DNA of 64,000 nt from Pyxicephalus adspersus (lineage: Eukaryota > Chordata > Amphibia > Anura > Pyxicephalidae), in the NCBI RefSeq assembly GCF_032062135.1, contig NC_092863.1:18904750-18968749 (forward strand). The letters are read 5' to 3'. Position numbers and translations under genes: made by a program. Below, piece by piece: positions 24,105-36,280 of this stretch. The notes beneath the pieces were generated by a model. It did not search any database, was not told the DNA's origin, and worked only from the letters and a program-made list of their open reading frames with translations. Positions within the stretch are counted from its first letter, which is position 1. Each line of letters starts with the position of its first letter.

Positions 24105-24503
24105 TGACCGGGAAAAAAAAGAGAGCCGATCTCACTGCGCATGCGTGAGATCGACATCTCTTTCCCCTAAGAGGAAAAATGCTAGAGCAGCCAGAGCCTT
24201 CCAGGATGCATGATGTAGGTATCCCAATGTAGGTATCCCGGGAGGATCTACGCTGCAATTAAGTCTTGATCGCACATTAAGTCTTGAGATTGGCAAGTGT
24301 TTCCCAATCTTCATCACCCGATCTCATGCCTGTGCAGTGCGAGAATGCGGAAGAAGAGAGGGGAAGATGTTGGCGCCAGATGCTCCCAGATACCGAGACA
24401 ACACGGGACCCGATGGAAGAAACCTCCTGATGAATAGACTGCTCTGCAGGTTTGAAGGAAGGTGTGCTTTTTTTTGTTTTGGGTTTACTTTTGCTTTAAA
24501 GGG
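24105..24503. repeat. Repeat with CACTGCGCATGCGTGAG core, upstream of RIMS4
   Basis: Shares CACTGCGCATGCGTG, CATGATGTAGGTATCCCGGG and GGAGGATC words with 8981-9470, and ends near TTTTGCTTTAAAG. The word TGCGCATGCGTG at 24136-24147 resembles an NRF1 site. A local duplication ATGTAGGTATCCC occurs twice near 24213 and 24228. Confidence 0.6.
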
Positions 24504-24760
24504 GTGGTGCCCCACCCTTTTTTTTTCTAAAAAAAAAGGTTTTGCACTTGAATCATACCTAAACTCAGAATTTTCACCTTACATAGTGGTGGGATAAAGA
24601 AGCCAACTAATAAAAGAATGAAGTCTGCTGGTGAAATGATTCACAATGAGCACAGAGACATTGGAGCTTCTATGTTGTACACAGCAGACATTGCTAGACT
24701 CCTATGGGTACCAAGCACAGATATGAACCCTTCTCACCCTCATCTCTGCTGTACCGATGG

Positions 24761-24800
24761 CCACGCCTCCTTTTCTTCTTCTCCCTCGTTGATTGGCCAG
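24761..24800 (+). promoter_or_regulatory. KLF/Sp-like site and inverted CCAAT box upstream of RIMS4
   Basis: CCACGCCTCC at 24761-24770 resembles a CACCC/KLF site. GATTGGCCAG at 24791-24800 is an NF-Y type CCAAT box read on the minus strand. Both lie about 360-400 bases before the RIMS4 start codon, a normal position for a proximal promoter. Assignment is by motif only. Confidence 0.4.
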
Positions 24801-24944
24801 GACGCATCCTAATAATGACTTCATTCAGCCCCCTCCTGTCATGTCTCTGTGAATGAAGAGGCAGCCAGCGGTTTGTGTGCAGGCAGGAGAAGGGGCGCAG
24901 CTCTGCCGAGCTGTAATTCGCGGTAATTCCCTTACGTTACCGGG

Positions 24945-24998
24945 ATGGAGCTGAGCTGCCTGTAAATGCAAGGTGCAGCCTGGGCACTGCTGTGTTGA
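24945..24998 (+). promoter_or_regulatory. Two abutting short upstream ORFs in the RIMS4 leader
   Basis: ATG at 24945 opens a 6-codon frame (MELSCL) with stop TAA at 24963-24965. The next ATG begins on the following base, 24966, and opens a 10-codon frame (MQGAAWALLC) ending TGA at 24996-24998. They matter only if transcription starts upstream of 24945. Confidence 0.4.
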
Positions 24999-25099
24999 GG
25001 GACACTTGTTGGGGTGCAGCAGGTGACTGAGGCTTTTTTTCCCCTATCCGGGACCCACTAAAGCAGCCAAGACGCCTCGTGCAGTGCTCCGAGTGAAAA

Positions 25100-25231
25100 A
25101 TGGGGCGTCCAAGCTCCCGAAGCCCCCCGCCGACCCGGGGAGCGCCCCCGGCATGTTCATGGAGAGGTCACAGAGCCGGATTAGTTTATCTGCATCGTTC
25201 GAGGCTCTGGCTATCTATTTTCCCTGCATGA
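25100..25231 (+). promoter_or_regulatory. Overlapping out-of-frame upstream ORF across the RIMS4 start
   Basis: ATG at 25100 has A at -3 and G at +4, a strong Kozak context, and opens a 43-codon frame ending TGA at 25229-25231, inside the RIMS4 exon. The main start at 25159 has T at -3 and G at +4; the ATG at 25153 has G at -3 and T at +4. A scanning ribosome would meet the stronger upstream ATG first, so this could lower RIMS4 translation. It is not expected to make a functional protein. Confidence 0.45.
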
Positions 25232-25255
25232 ACTCCTTCGATGAAGAAGATGGTG
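25159..25255 (+). CDS. RIMS4: RIMS4 (RIM4-gamma) first coding exon, partial gene
   Basis: Seen: the frame from 25159 encodes MERSQSRISLSASFEALAIY and continues through FPCMNSFDEEDG, ending one base into the next codon at 25255, followed by the donor GTAAG. From memory this matches the start of vertebrate RIMS4 almost residue for residue (Ile instead of Leu at position 8). The phase-1 split after Asp-x-Gly also fits how the family continues. Known: RIMS4 is a small brain-enriched RIM protein of roughly 270 residues whose only folded domain is a C-terminal C2B domain. It acts at synapses and in neurite growth and lacks the Rab3-binding zinc finger and PDZ domain of long RIMs. Only about 32 N-terminal residues are here; the C2B domain lies downstream of the window. 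A second in-frame ATG sits two codons upstream at 25153. I prefer 25159 because known RIMS4 proteins start with MERSQS. RIMS3 starts differently, so it is not the match. Confidence 0.95.
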
Positions 25256-25261
25256 GTAAGG
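25256..25261 (+). promoter_or_regulatory. RIMS4: Splice donor of RIMS4 exon 1
   Basis: The coding frame runs into G|GTAAGG. This matches the GTAAG vertebrate donor consensus and leaves the codon split in phase 1. An alternative GT three bases upstream (25253) lacks the AAG context. Confidence 0.9.
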
Positions 25262-26166
25262 ATTCAAATATCATTCTGCTTTTTAATTCTTATGGGAGAA
25301 TATATACCAGGACGTGATGGTATGGTCCAAAGGCTGGACCATACCATTGCAGCATCAGGTGGAACTGCTTCTGGCTCATCCCATGTCACTGCTCCATAAA
25401 ACTGCATTCTAGAATTTGTTAAAGGGTTATAAATATCAAAATAATTGCATATATATCTATTCCCTGGTGCGAATAATTACTCACCAAGCATGCCATTCAA
25501 ACTACTAAATCATGGTCAGTAACTGCTTGACTGAATATTAGAAACTTTATCATCACAAGCTTCCAATTATATTTCATCAGTCTCCTATTTATGCCTAAAA
25601 GGCATTTTAATAAAAAAATAAAATAAAATGGCCATTGTTCTAGAGACAATGGTTCTATCAGTAGGTAGTTGTAACAATGAATTAATTTTATGGGCAGGTC
25701 AAAAGTTCTTACTGATGCTGTGTTTTTTGCTTCTGATCACTAACCTTTATTTTATATCTATATCTGAAAATGAGATTTCCTTTCAGATTTCAGTAGAGCA
25801 ATAGATGCATATGAGAGTGTACCTGGTGGTATCAGAGACTAAAACACTTGTGCAAACAGGTTATGTGGTTGTACGTCCTTCATTGGGTTGTGGTTATTAG
25901 GCCATTAATAAAAGGAGTTTGAAAATTGTAATATGTGATTGCAAATTTATATCTATTGTGTTGTGTATGTTTCTATTTTCTTGATTTGAAATGGTGGTCG
26001 TTCAACATCACAATGGCTACTTTCTACATGTGCTGGCTTATCAATCACACTGCTTGAAGCTACCTATTATTCATGGGCCTTAGCTGTGCTTAGTACCGTA
26101 TATACTCACATGACTATGACTAATTTTGTGTATAGCGCATTTATCCTCCTCCAGTAGCTCTCTTTT

Positions 26167-26210
<44 letters not shown>

Positions 26211-28970
26211 TAAAGCTACATACAAATTTATTTAACTGTGACATGGTAAGAAGATCAAAAATCAGTTTTGTAGATCTCATGAAATCAATGCATTAATTTA
26301 ACAGCATATCATGTCCTTGCAGAGTAATCAACAGTAGAAAACCAGCAGTTTTCAGCCTTTTGTTTCTATAAATGAACCATTAAATGCACTCGTACAAATT
26401 TCCTTCACAATAGAATCAAGCTGCATTTTAAAAGAAATCACTCCTATACACCTATTAGCATATGGTGATAATAACTGATATTGTTCTGAATACCAAGTTA
26501 TCATGCTTATATCATTAGCTATACAATATAAAATAATAAACAGTTACAAAACTCTATTTTAGGTTGTAGATATTTTATTAAGTAAATACACCCTAACCTA
26601 GTAAATGCACTGGATATACATTCTTTGTGGTTCTGTCTAATGGAAAATACGGAAATTTAGTAAAAAACAAATTGTAAAAATAATAGAAAATATTAAATAT
26701 GATTATAAATTATACAAAACCATTATAAAATGTGTTCTTGGCGAGCCAAGTTTTATACCATACCTTGGAATAACATCTCAGAATCTACAATTAGTAACCT
26801 GTATCAACCAGCAATTCTGTATACTTTTTGTATTGTTTTTTATTATGTGCATTTTGTATTGTGTTCTTAATAAAAAATATTTTATGATTGTCTGTTACAA
26901 AACAATAATACAAAAGGGACTCCTAGTTGGCAACATTTTAGTGCCAAAAAGACAGCTAAATTTACAACTATTTTGCATTGGAGAAAATTAAAGTTTTTAA
27001 AAGACAAATTCAATTTATCTGAATTTAACCACTCATCCTTTGTTATTATATTAATTAGAGGAATATTACTTAATAAATCAAGTATTGCAAAATGCAGTAA
27101 TGAACTATCAGATGCAAGCAGAATACAAGATCAGTGTTAGGATTACTTTGAATTGCTGTGCATTATATGTGTTTCTATACAGACAAGGGAATAATGTGCT
27201 TTGATTTCTTCACATATCACACACATATCACAATATCTACAGAATTATGTTAGAAATAATATTGGGTGAATAAATACTTCAGAAATAAAATGCTCAAAGC
27301 AAAATTAAACACAAAATAGCATCAGCATTTACCGTCTTCCGTAGGCAGATGTATGTTTCCTAAATGTTATCTTTGTCTGATTGAAATAATTATAGTTTGA
27401 GAAACCAATGCAGCTTGATGCTCCAGTACATGTGTAGATTTGTTGATTGATGAATTGTTTAATCACATTCGAAAATACAAACAAAAATCTTGAATATTTT
27501 TAGCTGAGTCTTTCAGTATACATGGAAAATAACGTATATTGCAATGTGTTTTTTTGTGTGAAAAAGGCTTTTTGAATTTATAATGGCAAGGGGTGTAAAA
27601 TAATAGGGTCACCAAGGATGATTGAAAGATAGCAAGGGATATTTAAAAGGACACTTGTACAGAAACAATATGGAGGTTGCCATTGTTGACTTATTTTATT
27701 AAAAATACTGGTTGCCATGCTTAAGAGTTCAATACTTAATTGAGTAATTACTTAATTGAGAGTAAAGCCGGCACCAGATCCAGTTTTGCTCTGATTTGCT
27801 TGCTTGTCCCCTGGGAACTAGGTAGGCAGAGATGGTAGCCCCTATATAGGTTTTCCTTAAAGGCCAACTACAGGCAATTTTTTTTAATAGGTTAAAAAAG
27901 ACGATCATGATGCATGGAACTTTTTTTTTACAATACTTCCATTTTATTGGAGGGTGTCTTAATGGTTGAACAATGCCAAGAAATGCCTGGATTTGTGGTA
28001 GCTATGCCCACACAGCATATTTTGGGCAGACCCTCCTCCCTCTCCAAGCCATCACTAATTAACCACAGTTCCATCTACCGTACCAATATACTCCCCTATC
28101 TGTAAGCTTGATTGGACAATATTTTCCTACCGCTTTATGGTTTCCACTTGTTATGCATGCAAGTATGTCATAATCAGACCCTATATAATGTTGGTGCATT
28201 ATAAGTATAATATGATAAAAATAATAATATTGCTTTTGTAAATATATCATTGTTAATAGGACCCCATTGGTTATGACTGTGCAGGGGGTATATTAGATTG
28301 CTTGAAATCAGGATCAAAACAGGATAAATGGTTCAATTATAGGTTGTGATAGCTTTGGAGTGATGGTACCCTAATACCCAATGGCATTTACCATTTTGCT
28401 TTATTCAGCAATAATATTATGAGCTAGTCAATTCAGACACACATGTTTAGCCCAAAGAAGCAAAAGTGGTTAGTATAAACCCTGTTGTCATAATCTAATC
28501 AACAAACTATGTATTGCTAGTAAAATTAGGATGTGTTTATTGAGTAAATGGTTGTTTGTAGGCCAACCAGCATGACCAAAAGTTGTTAGGTTTAAAAGTA
28601 TAAGTGTTGGGGTTTTTCCAACATACAATACTTGTCTACACTCATAAACAATAATTTCAGGGTAGGGGCATTATACTAAATCTGGTATTTAGGAATCTGA
28701 CCTTTTTACCACTTTTAGGAAGGGTTGAGTAAGAGATTTCTCGTAGTGGCTAACTGGGGATTGAGTACTTTGGAAAAAGACATTTAGCAATCAGATTGCT
28801 TCTTCCAAACACTTTGGTGCATCTTAACAACATTTTAATATTGTTTTCTAGCAAGATAGTACCACCAGATGTATCTTAATAAACTATTTGTGGCTGGAGC
28901 TTGGTGTTGACTTTATTTTGTGGGTCAGTCTCTACTTCATAATCTATATTTTATATTCATCATAAATCAT
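25256..28970 (+). other. RIMS4 intron 1, proximal part; no exon seen
   Basis: AT-rich, low-repeat sequence after the donor. I see a (TA)n tract at 26169-26206 and a degenerate start of the ACCGTATATACTC repeat near 26093. No conserved-looking frame occurs. The intron appears to continue to the window end, so it is at least 38.7 kb if no exon was missed. Confidence 0.7.
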
Positions 28971-28976
28971 AATAAT

Positions 28977-29225
28977 TCACAATCATGGCAAATGAATAAG
29001 AGATATTAAAACTTGGTTGTTGACCAAGCTATACTGCCTAATCAGGGGTGATGTGGTCCTGATGTGGTTCTTGGAGGAGGTGATTCTTCCTAAAAATATA
29101 TTCTTTTGGCTTTATCATTTTTAAGTGTTGTAGAACTGCCAGCCTGATGTCTTTGTAAGAACAACAGCTTTGTAATTTTTAAAGAGGCTTAGTGGTGTAG
29201 AAATTACAGAAGTATGCTCCTCTCA
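28977..29225. repeat. Diverged duplicate, copy 1
   Basis: ATGGCAAATGAATAAGAGAT, CCTAATCAGGGGTGATGTGG and TTAGTGGTGTAGAAATTACA appear in the same order as at 30111-30355. Old duplication or two insertions of one repeat about 1.1 kb apart. Confidence 0.6.
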
Positions 29226-30110
29226 AGCGTATTAACTTCAGGTGGATTTCCAGCACTCAATCCCAGCACTGAAGATATATTGGCCGGGAAAAGATAGATT
29301 TGGTCTCATAATCTCTGTGCATGTTCCCATGTAAACATTTTATCCAGTCAAATAAAAGGACATAAAACCCTGGTTTCTAAACTTTGACAATATGTTAAAA
29401 AACTTTTTTTACAAACCAGCATTTTTAAACATGTGGGTTATGTAGCATGAAGAACTATATTTAGTAACCAGTTATAGATTATTAGCTTGACAAAAATAAA
29501 TATAGATCACTAGTGGAAGCTGGAAACCCTCAGGGGTCCTGGCCCTGATTATTTTAACCTCCTGCTCTTGATTATTATAACCTCAACAGACTTAACTCTG
29601 TCATTAATTACTCAAATGCTACTTTAAATTTGAGTTAGTAATAAAATATAATGGCTTTACACAGAAAGCGCAGAAGTAAATAGCTGGCAGATATAAAACT
29701 TTAAGGTATCACATAGGGCTTCAAATAAAATATTGCATGCTGGATATTAAAGTAACATCATAAAACCGCAACGTGTTCTAGGAATTATAGGTAGAATATA
29801 ATAAGTTTGCATAATTTTTTTTATTAAACTCATACTACACCTAAGATAAAATTTTGGCAGCCCACAAGGTTGGTCCTTTGCAAGCTTTTAATACCCTAGA
29901 TGTATGCACTCCGCCATAGGCTTCTGATACATAAACACTTGCAGTTTAGACATGTTGATCATGTCGCAGTTGGATTTATCTCTGAGACAGGGATTTGATG
30001 TGTTCCTATTCCATCTCCAAGCATAAAGGTAACAGAATTCATCAAAGAGGGACCCCTTTATGTCCTATGATCTATTCCCAGAATGTTCAAATCTTAAGCA
30101 GGTGTATGTG

Positions 30111-30355
30111 AGTTATGGCAAATGAATGAACTAGAGATATAAAGGGGTAGCTGTTAGCCTAGCAAGAAATCCCAGGTCCTGCCTCATTAGGGGTGATGTG
30201 TTTTCACACATCACCCCTAATGAGGAAGAGCTTGGAATCCACAAGTCCAAGTGAAGTTGACGTTATTCTTCAGGATCTGAGTGCCTCTGCCTCTACTACT
30301 TTGTAGTTTTTTTTATAGAGAGTTAGTGGTGTATAAACTACAACAGCCAAGGAAA
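30111..30355. repeat. Diverged duplicate, copy 2, with perfect hairpin
   Basis: ATGGCAAATGAATGAACTAG, CCTCATTAGGGGTGATGTG and TTAGTGGTGTATAAACTACA match copy 1 in order. Bases 30182-30200 pair perfectly with 30207-30225 (19 bp) across TTTTCA; copy 1 lacks this second arm. Confidence 0.6.
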
Positions 30356-31001
30356 ATACCAAACAAAACAAATAAATAATATAAAAATATATAACAATAT
30401 ATAATAACAAATTGCAAGATAACATAGATACAACAAACAACATAGATACTTTAATTTTATACCTGCCTCAGTGTTCTATATTGGCTGTATCCAGATAGGT
30501 CATGAGGTTTTTGAACATTTTGTTTAGTACAAAGAAATGTTTTTTTAAATGTCAGTGTATTGTGGTATACACAGGATGAGATGGCCCATGCTGTCTTTGC
30601 AATACAATGGCTATTGGCTGTTAAATTGTGGTGTCTGTAGGGTAAACATATGTCATTTACAATGAGAGCACCCCCCTATTGAGCACATGTAGTCTGTGTA
30701 GCAGTATGGTGGGAAAATGGTACTGAGTAGCTATTGTTCAATCCTCGTCAGCTAGCAGCCATGCTCTTTTTGTTAGACGATTACCGAAAAAGAGACACAG
30801 ACGAAATGTATCACAAACAAGCTATGTACAGAATTTAACAATATCCTTGAACATTCCACAATATTAGATTTAAATTTAAAATATATTATAGTTACACATT
30901 ATAGTTTTAAAACATATTTTCTTGAAAAAACATCTTGTCTTAAGAAAGCATATACATATTTTTGCTCCTGTACAAAAATAATAAAATGACTGTTTTGGGA
31001 A

Positions 31002-31479
31002 TACAGGTAGTCCCCGAGTTAAGGACATCCGTCATACGGACGACTCTTAGATACGAACGGGGCTTCTCTGCTTGCTGGTGTGCAAGACGGAGGCTTGATG
31101 GGGGCGGTTTGCATGACTTGCAGAAGAAATCAGATGCTAAACACCGCTGAGACTGAGCGCTTCTGCAAGCTCTTGTAACCCTTTAATGATCAAGACAAAC
31201 TCTGAAGTTTTTTCTTTCTGCATATCAAAGCACAGCTTGCTCCAAAAGTTAATGAATGTCCAGGCTCCTTAAAGTTTTTTTTTTTGCTTTGTTTGTAATT
31301 AACCCTCAGTGAGGATTTTATACAGTAACTGACACCTCACTGCCTAATAATATGTTGAGACAAATATCTGTGATAATTGTATTTATTTAAACAATGTACA
31401 TGTTCCGACTTACATACAAATTCAACTTAAGAACAAACCTACAGTCTCTATCTTGTATGTAACTCAGGGACTACCTGTA
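31002..31479. mobile_element. Tc1/mariner-like (pogo/Tigger-type) MITE, long copy
   Basis: Element 31004-31477 runs CAGGTAGTCCCCGAGTTA to GGGACTACCTG, flanked by TA on both sides. It aligns with 3179-3498 and keeps about 160 bases (31132-31291) that copy lacks. No transposase frame. Confidence 0.85.
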
Positions 31480-31483
31480 TGTA

Positions 31484-31934
31484 TATATTGTGGGAGATTA
31501 GCCCAAAACACACTCCGTGCGGAGAGGTGTATTTAGGCGTCAGTTCGAGATCAGAGCACTTTGCCCACTTGTATTTATGAAAACAGAAATAAAAATCAAC
31601 TTCCTGGGTTTTTCCCTTGCAGCGAATCAGTGTCATTAAAAAAAAAAAGACACAATTTAGCCTCCTGGCTTTCTGACACTCTCCAGAGTTGCTGGTATAC
31701 CAGAACTAAACTGTGGGAGACGTTCTCCCAGCTTGCAGACTTCACACAGCCTTTCTCTCGGAGCCACACCTGGCCTCAGGCTGTTACGTTCCCCTGACTC
31801 AAAGGCAGGTACAAAAGAGCCATTACCAATATCTGCACTGGAAATGGGATGGAGTGCCTAGCCCACCCATTCCTTTCAGGATACTCTGGGCCTGGATCTC
31901 AAATGAAGAGTTGTAAATCTGCAGCAACATAATT
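31484..31934. mobile_element. Possible solo LTR beside the mariner-like MITE
   Basis: TGTGGGAGATTAGCCC at 31489 and GCAGCAACA ending 31929 give TGT...ACA ends, and AATAAAAATC near 31590 could be a polyadenylation signal. The flanks TATAT and TAATT match at only 3 of 5, so this is weak. Confidence 0.3.
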
Positions 31935-33803
31935 ACACATAATATGATGTGATTCTCATGCATTAAAACCTATATTAAAATCTAAAATTTAACAAAAAAA
32001 AGAAACATTATAACATCATTAGAGTGTACTCAATGCATTTCATATTGGACTTTATCACGAGTCTGGCAGACTTGAGTTGAGTATATTGGCATTGCATTAT
32101 TTTGATGTTTTTAGTTTTTTTTAGTACATTTTAATTCAAGAGGATTTCTTATCTTGGAATAAGTCTTTGATTGAGAACCCTCATTATTCAGTATTCATTC
32201 ATTGAAAACCCAGTCATTCAGTATGTTCAAGTGGTTTTGGCCACATACCGGACCAACTGCAGAAACCCCAGATCAAAACACTGCCCGTAAGGCTCAGGAA
32301 TCTTTTTTTGGCTAGGTAGTTTATAATAATAAATAAGTTCAAATGAGTTGTGAAATTTAAAAAATGTTGCTGTTCAGCCATCAATAAATTCCTTCAAGTA
32401 GCCTTCCTCTGACAGCCATCGCATGTATGGCATATGACCAGGAAAAATATATACCATTTGGATATATGATCAGACAATACAATCTCATTTGAATATCATG
32501 TAATGAGATGCATGTAAAACATAAATGAATATGCAATGCCTCATTAGTAAGCATTTGCATACTTGCTGGAAAGAAATCTAATACATATTCATATTATACA
32601 CAAGACTGCCAGACTGTCAGCCAGTATTCTGATTTATGGTACCACACCATGGTCCATATTACTAGCTCCTGTTAATGTAATAATTAAAGGGGCAGCGTTT
32701 AGTATTTTTGTCTTGCCGTATCCTTTCTGTGCTTACTAACAAATTAGTTCTAATTACACAGAATAGTGAATGGGAAGGTTTAGAGAGCTGCTTTCTGCTC
32801 TTTACCATGTACCATGTGGAGTTCAGGCTTACTTTAGGTGCTTATGATATTTGTACTTTGTAAGCAAGGAGAAGTTTAGGCAGAAAAGGTTAAGGTTAAG
32901 GATTACGGTGTATGGGGGCTGGTGCTAAAAGTGTTACAAATAGGATCACAGTGCCAAAAACAAATGTTGCATTTTTAAAAATGTATTTTAGATGATTGAT
33001 TTTTCTTCCAAACAATAAGAGCAGTATGTCTAAAAATATATCTGCAGGGACCAATGAGCCCCTTTTTAGACATCAATTTTCCCCAGTCTTACTGCTGTTG
33101 GCTTTAAGGTATTTATTCATCTATGAATTAAATACTTTGTATTCTTCATCTTGTTCCTTTAATCTGTTTTGTTAATTCCTGTGCCACTTTATCTGCCAGG
33201 CGATGGGTCTCAGGAGCTATGGAACTTGGCTTAGTGAGTTATGACCTTATTTTTTCTGATCCTACAAGAAAATTTAGAGCAAAGCTAAGTCAGAAAAAAG
33301 GCAGGCATAATTATGAATGTTTGCAAAAACTGTACTAAAACCTGATATAAAAATTAATTCCATTTATTTAAAAGGGATTGTTCTTTCTGGTCAAGGTAAT
33401 ATTAAAAACAATATCTATATATGAATAAACAGTGATGTGGATGTCCTATTGACACTACTATTGTATACAGTAACTGAAAGGAAAAGCACATGTCTTATGT
33501 GTATTAATGGCATCTGCTTCCTGCCCATAAGGGATGCTATTTGTTGATGATAATGAGTATTGATATTTAGAAAAATGTGCATACGCATGAACTACTATTC
33601 ACAGATATTGAGATCTATTTGTTTTTAATGTACAGTAGATGTATCTAATAAACTCTATGTGATGGGATATTAATATTTTACCAAATAATTTAATGGAGGA
33701 CTAAATAGTTAAAGTGACTACTTTTGGACAGATTGATGCTCCATAAATGTCGGTTTTGTGGCAGAAGTTGGAGCCTTAGGCAGAATTAATATTCCACACA
33801 ATG
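31935..33803. other. Intron; no exon seen
   Basis: AT-rich. ATTTGCAT at 32553-32560 and a nearby ATATGCAAT are octamer-like. Nothing else supportable. Confidence 0.5.
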
Positions 33804-34010
33804 GACTTGATTTATTAAGGATATCCAAGACTAGAGAAAATGCACTATTATGGGAGAATCTGGGCAATCCTGCGAACCAGAAATGGATTTCTTAAAAATA
33901 ATTTACTTTTTGTCAATTGTTTAATACTGGATAGAGTTTTCTCGATCACCTATGCTCTCACATGATTGTCAATCTTCTCCAACCTTTGAAAGCTTTATTA
34001 AATCAGGCCC
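33804..34010. mobile_element. Foldback MITE (GGCCTGATTTATTA family)
   Basis: Left end GACTTGATTTATTAAGGAT and right end AGCTTTATTAAATCAGGCCC are inverted; the arms carry CTGGGCAATCCTGCGAACC and the rest of the family pattern. Confidence 0.65.
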
Positions 34011-34475
34011 ATTCAATCTAAAGCATGAACATACTATGTTATTACATATACTTTCAATGCACTTTGAGATTGCCAACTGCCTAATAAGTTTATATCTAGT
34101 AGATAAAATCTTTACACGAGTCAGTTCACAGAAAATTACATTTTGTATTTTTCTTCTGCTTCAGATAAAGACACTTGAGCAAAATTTCTTCCAACACTTC
34201 ATCAGTAACACTGTACACCTTGGGTGACATTTCATTCTTGTTCACGGGAAGGTAGGAACAATTATACAGAATGTACAGTACCTAATCCATCAATAAGACC
34301 TTTTCCTCTCCTCCTTTGGTAAAAACTTTTATGTATTTGTAGTGAACTTCTGCACATTGCTACTGTAAAATAAACAACCGGATGCAATTATTCTGATATT
34401 ATCAACTAATGTATTTTAGCTTGGATACAGAAATTTCCCACTCGACTACTCTGGGTTAAAACTAAAATATGTAAC

Positions 34476-35040
34476 TGTTAGGAAACGCACTTCTGGCTGT
34501 CAATTCCTGTTGGTGTTCCCCTCAGTAGAGTGAGCCCAGCTTATTCCCTCCGGCGGCGGTGCTAACAGTAGCAGAGGAGGTCTCGGGAATTAGTATTGTG
34601 TGGCTTGCAGCATCCTTGTTTCCTTTTAGCTGGGTTTTATCTCTTGGCATCCCCTGCACTGAGAACGTACAGCTGAAGGGGATTCAAAGCTGTATTGCAG
34701 CTGATGGGCAGCATAGTTCCTGATCAAACCCACTCTGTCATTGGCTGCTGGGTCTTTATAGACTCTCTGCCCTCAGCTACCAGTGCCTGTTGTAGGGTTT
34801 AGCTGGGCTGATCTTGGCTAGAGTGTGTCTCGAGTTATTTACTGTTGCTAACCATTGCCTGTTCCTGACCTATCGATTGTACAGCCTGGACTGACCTTTT
34901 ACATGTGGCCCAGACTCTGCTTGTGCCTACTCCCTCTGTTCCACATCTGGTTGACTGATTGCCTGTGTATGACTTTTGCTTTATACTCTAGATTTGGCTT
35001 TGTAGAACTTTGCATACTGTTTCAACATGTGCATACTGTT
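34476..35040. other. LTR-like or other repeat block, class uncertain
   Basis: Starts TGTTAGGAAACGCACTTC and is clearly more GC-rich than its flanks, with CCTCCGGCGGCGGTG near 34550 and CTTTATAGACTCTCTGCC near 34755 that could be a TATA-type promoter. GCATACTGTTTCA is duplicated near 35013 and 35031. I find no matching right terminus, so only the change of composition is firm. Confidence 0.3.
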
Positions 35041-35056
35041 TCAGGTCAGTAACTCA

Positions 35057-35325
35057 ATGGTCCTGTTTTTAAGCTCTTTCAGACTGCAGAAGAGCCTGAA
35101 TGATCAAGGATTAAAAACATTTGCTAACTATTTGCAAATGATTCAGGTTTGCTGGATCACTCAAGTTCTCCCACTACAGTCTATCTTTCCCAGACTTGGA
35201 GATCCTAAATACAGCAGGCCCAATGTATTTAGGAAAGCAAGCCAGCTTGACACCTAGTCAACTAGCCTTATCCATAAGAGAGGTCAGCATTGGTATTCTT
35301 CCTGATTCTCTCTCAAACATAACAC
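35057..35325. repeat. Foldback arm plus companion sequence, copy 1
   Basis: GGTTTGCTGGATCACTCAAG through AGCAGGCCC (to 35222) is the right arm of the foldback family. It is followed by CACCTAGTCAACTAGCC and GAGAGGTCAGCATTGGTATT, which recur after the arm at 36281-36365. Confidence 0.6.
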
Positions 35326-36280
35326 ATAAACTATCTCCTTTTCCATATCATCCTGCCTCACCCCTTCTAGCAGCATTTTGTTAATTGAGTAAAGTCAGTG
35401 ATAGGATAGGCTTACATAAAAATCATGGCAGAACTCATCAGGCAGTTTTGGAACAGAGCCCAGTTCTTGCATTTTTCTGACATGCAAGGAGAGATGAAGA
35501 TCAAAGTGTACTTTCAATATCTGAACTTTGTAACAAATCTTTGTAAGACCTGGTAAACATTGGACAACCTACCCCAGGTGTGGGTGGCCTTATCTCAGTA
35601 GCAGACAATGTAATGACCAAATGGAAATGATATTTTTTGCTAATATAGCATTGCATCCACAAATGCCATCACATTGTTACGAAGGTGTGCAAAGTTCTAC
35701 GGCATGCGTATATCTCTATCAGTCACTGCAACCATTGACACATGGAGCTGGCAGAAGAAGAAGTTGGAAGTTAGAGGTCTACACTATAATATAATAATAA
35801 TGTGGTCCTCCAGACTTTAATAACTTCATGTATTGCCCATCAGAATAAAAGTCTGGTGACAATTACTGTAATATTATAATGTTTAATGTGTTTTGTTAAC
35901 CTGCTGTATGTTAAAGCCTCCTTCCTAAATCCGTCCACAGAACTGATTATGGACGTTCCATTATATTTCTCAGTACGTCATCCTGCTCATCTTTCCAGGA
36001 AGAGTTTGTCATATATGGTAGTAAGCCTGTGTCATAAAGTGTTTAAAAAGCCTGTCAATTTTGCCATTCATTGTATGTTGCCATGGAAACCTCATGACAA
36101 CCTCAAGTACATGCAATTATTCGACATAGCAACTCGCTGCATATAGTTGGAAAGGACATAAAGGACAATAAAAGGAACTTATGGAAAATCGGTATAGGTT
36201 TATATTAAACTTTAACTGAATGGCATCTAACCTTTTCACCCTTTGTTGCATCTTCATTGATCTACCAACCAAAAGAAAAT

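Larger units (their letters stand above)
24890..25260 (+). promoter_or_regulatory. RIMS4: CpG-rich promoter / 5' leader of RIMS4
   Basis: This block is clearly richer in G+C and CpG than its surroundings; about 20 CpGs by hand count, densest at 25070-25200. There is a GC box GGGGCG at 24892 and no TATA box nearby. A TATA-less CpG-island promoter is usual for neuronal genes of this kind. The transcription start cannot be fixed from sequence alone. Confidence 0.6.

Noticed and set aside
25084..25158. N-terminal extension of RIMS4 from upstream GTG/CTG codons
   Set aside because: The frame is open upstream but has no ATG before 25153, and known RIMS4 proteins begin at the MERSQS methionine.
34476..35040. 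Firm LTR call
   Set aside because: No matching right terminus or target duplication was found, so only a low-confidence block is listed.
35886..36146. 86-codon open frame as a gene or pseudogene
   Set aside because: No recognisable family, no splice or promoter context, and length is compatible with chance.
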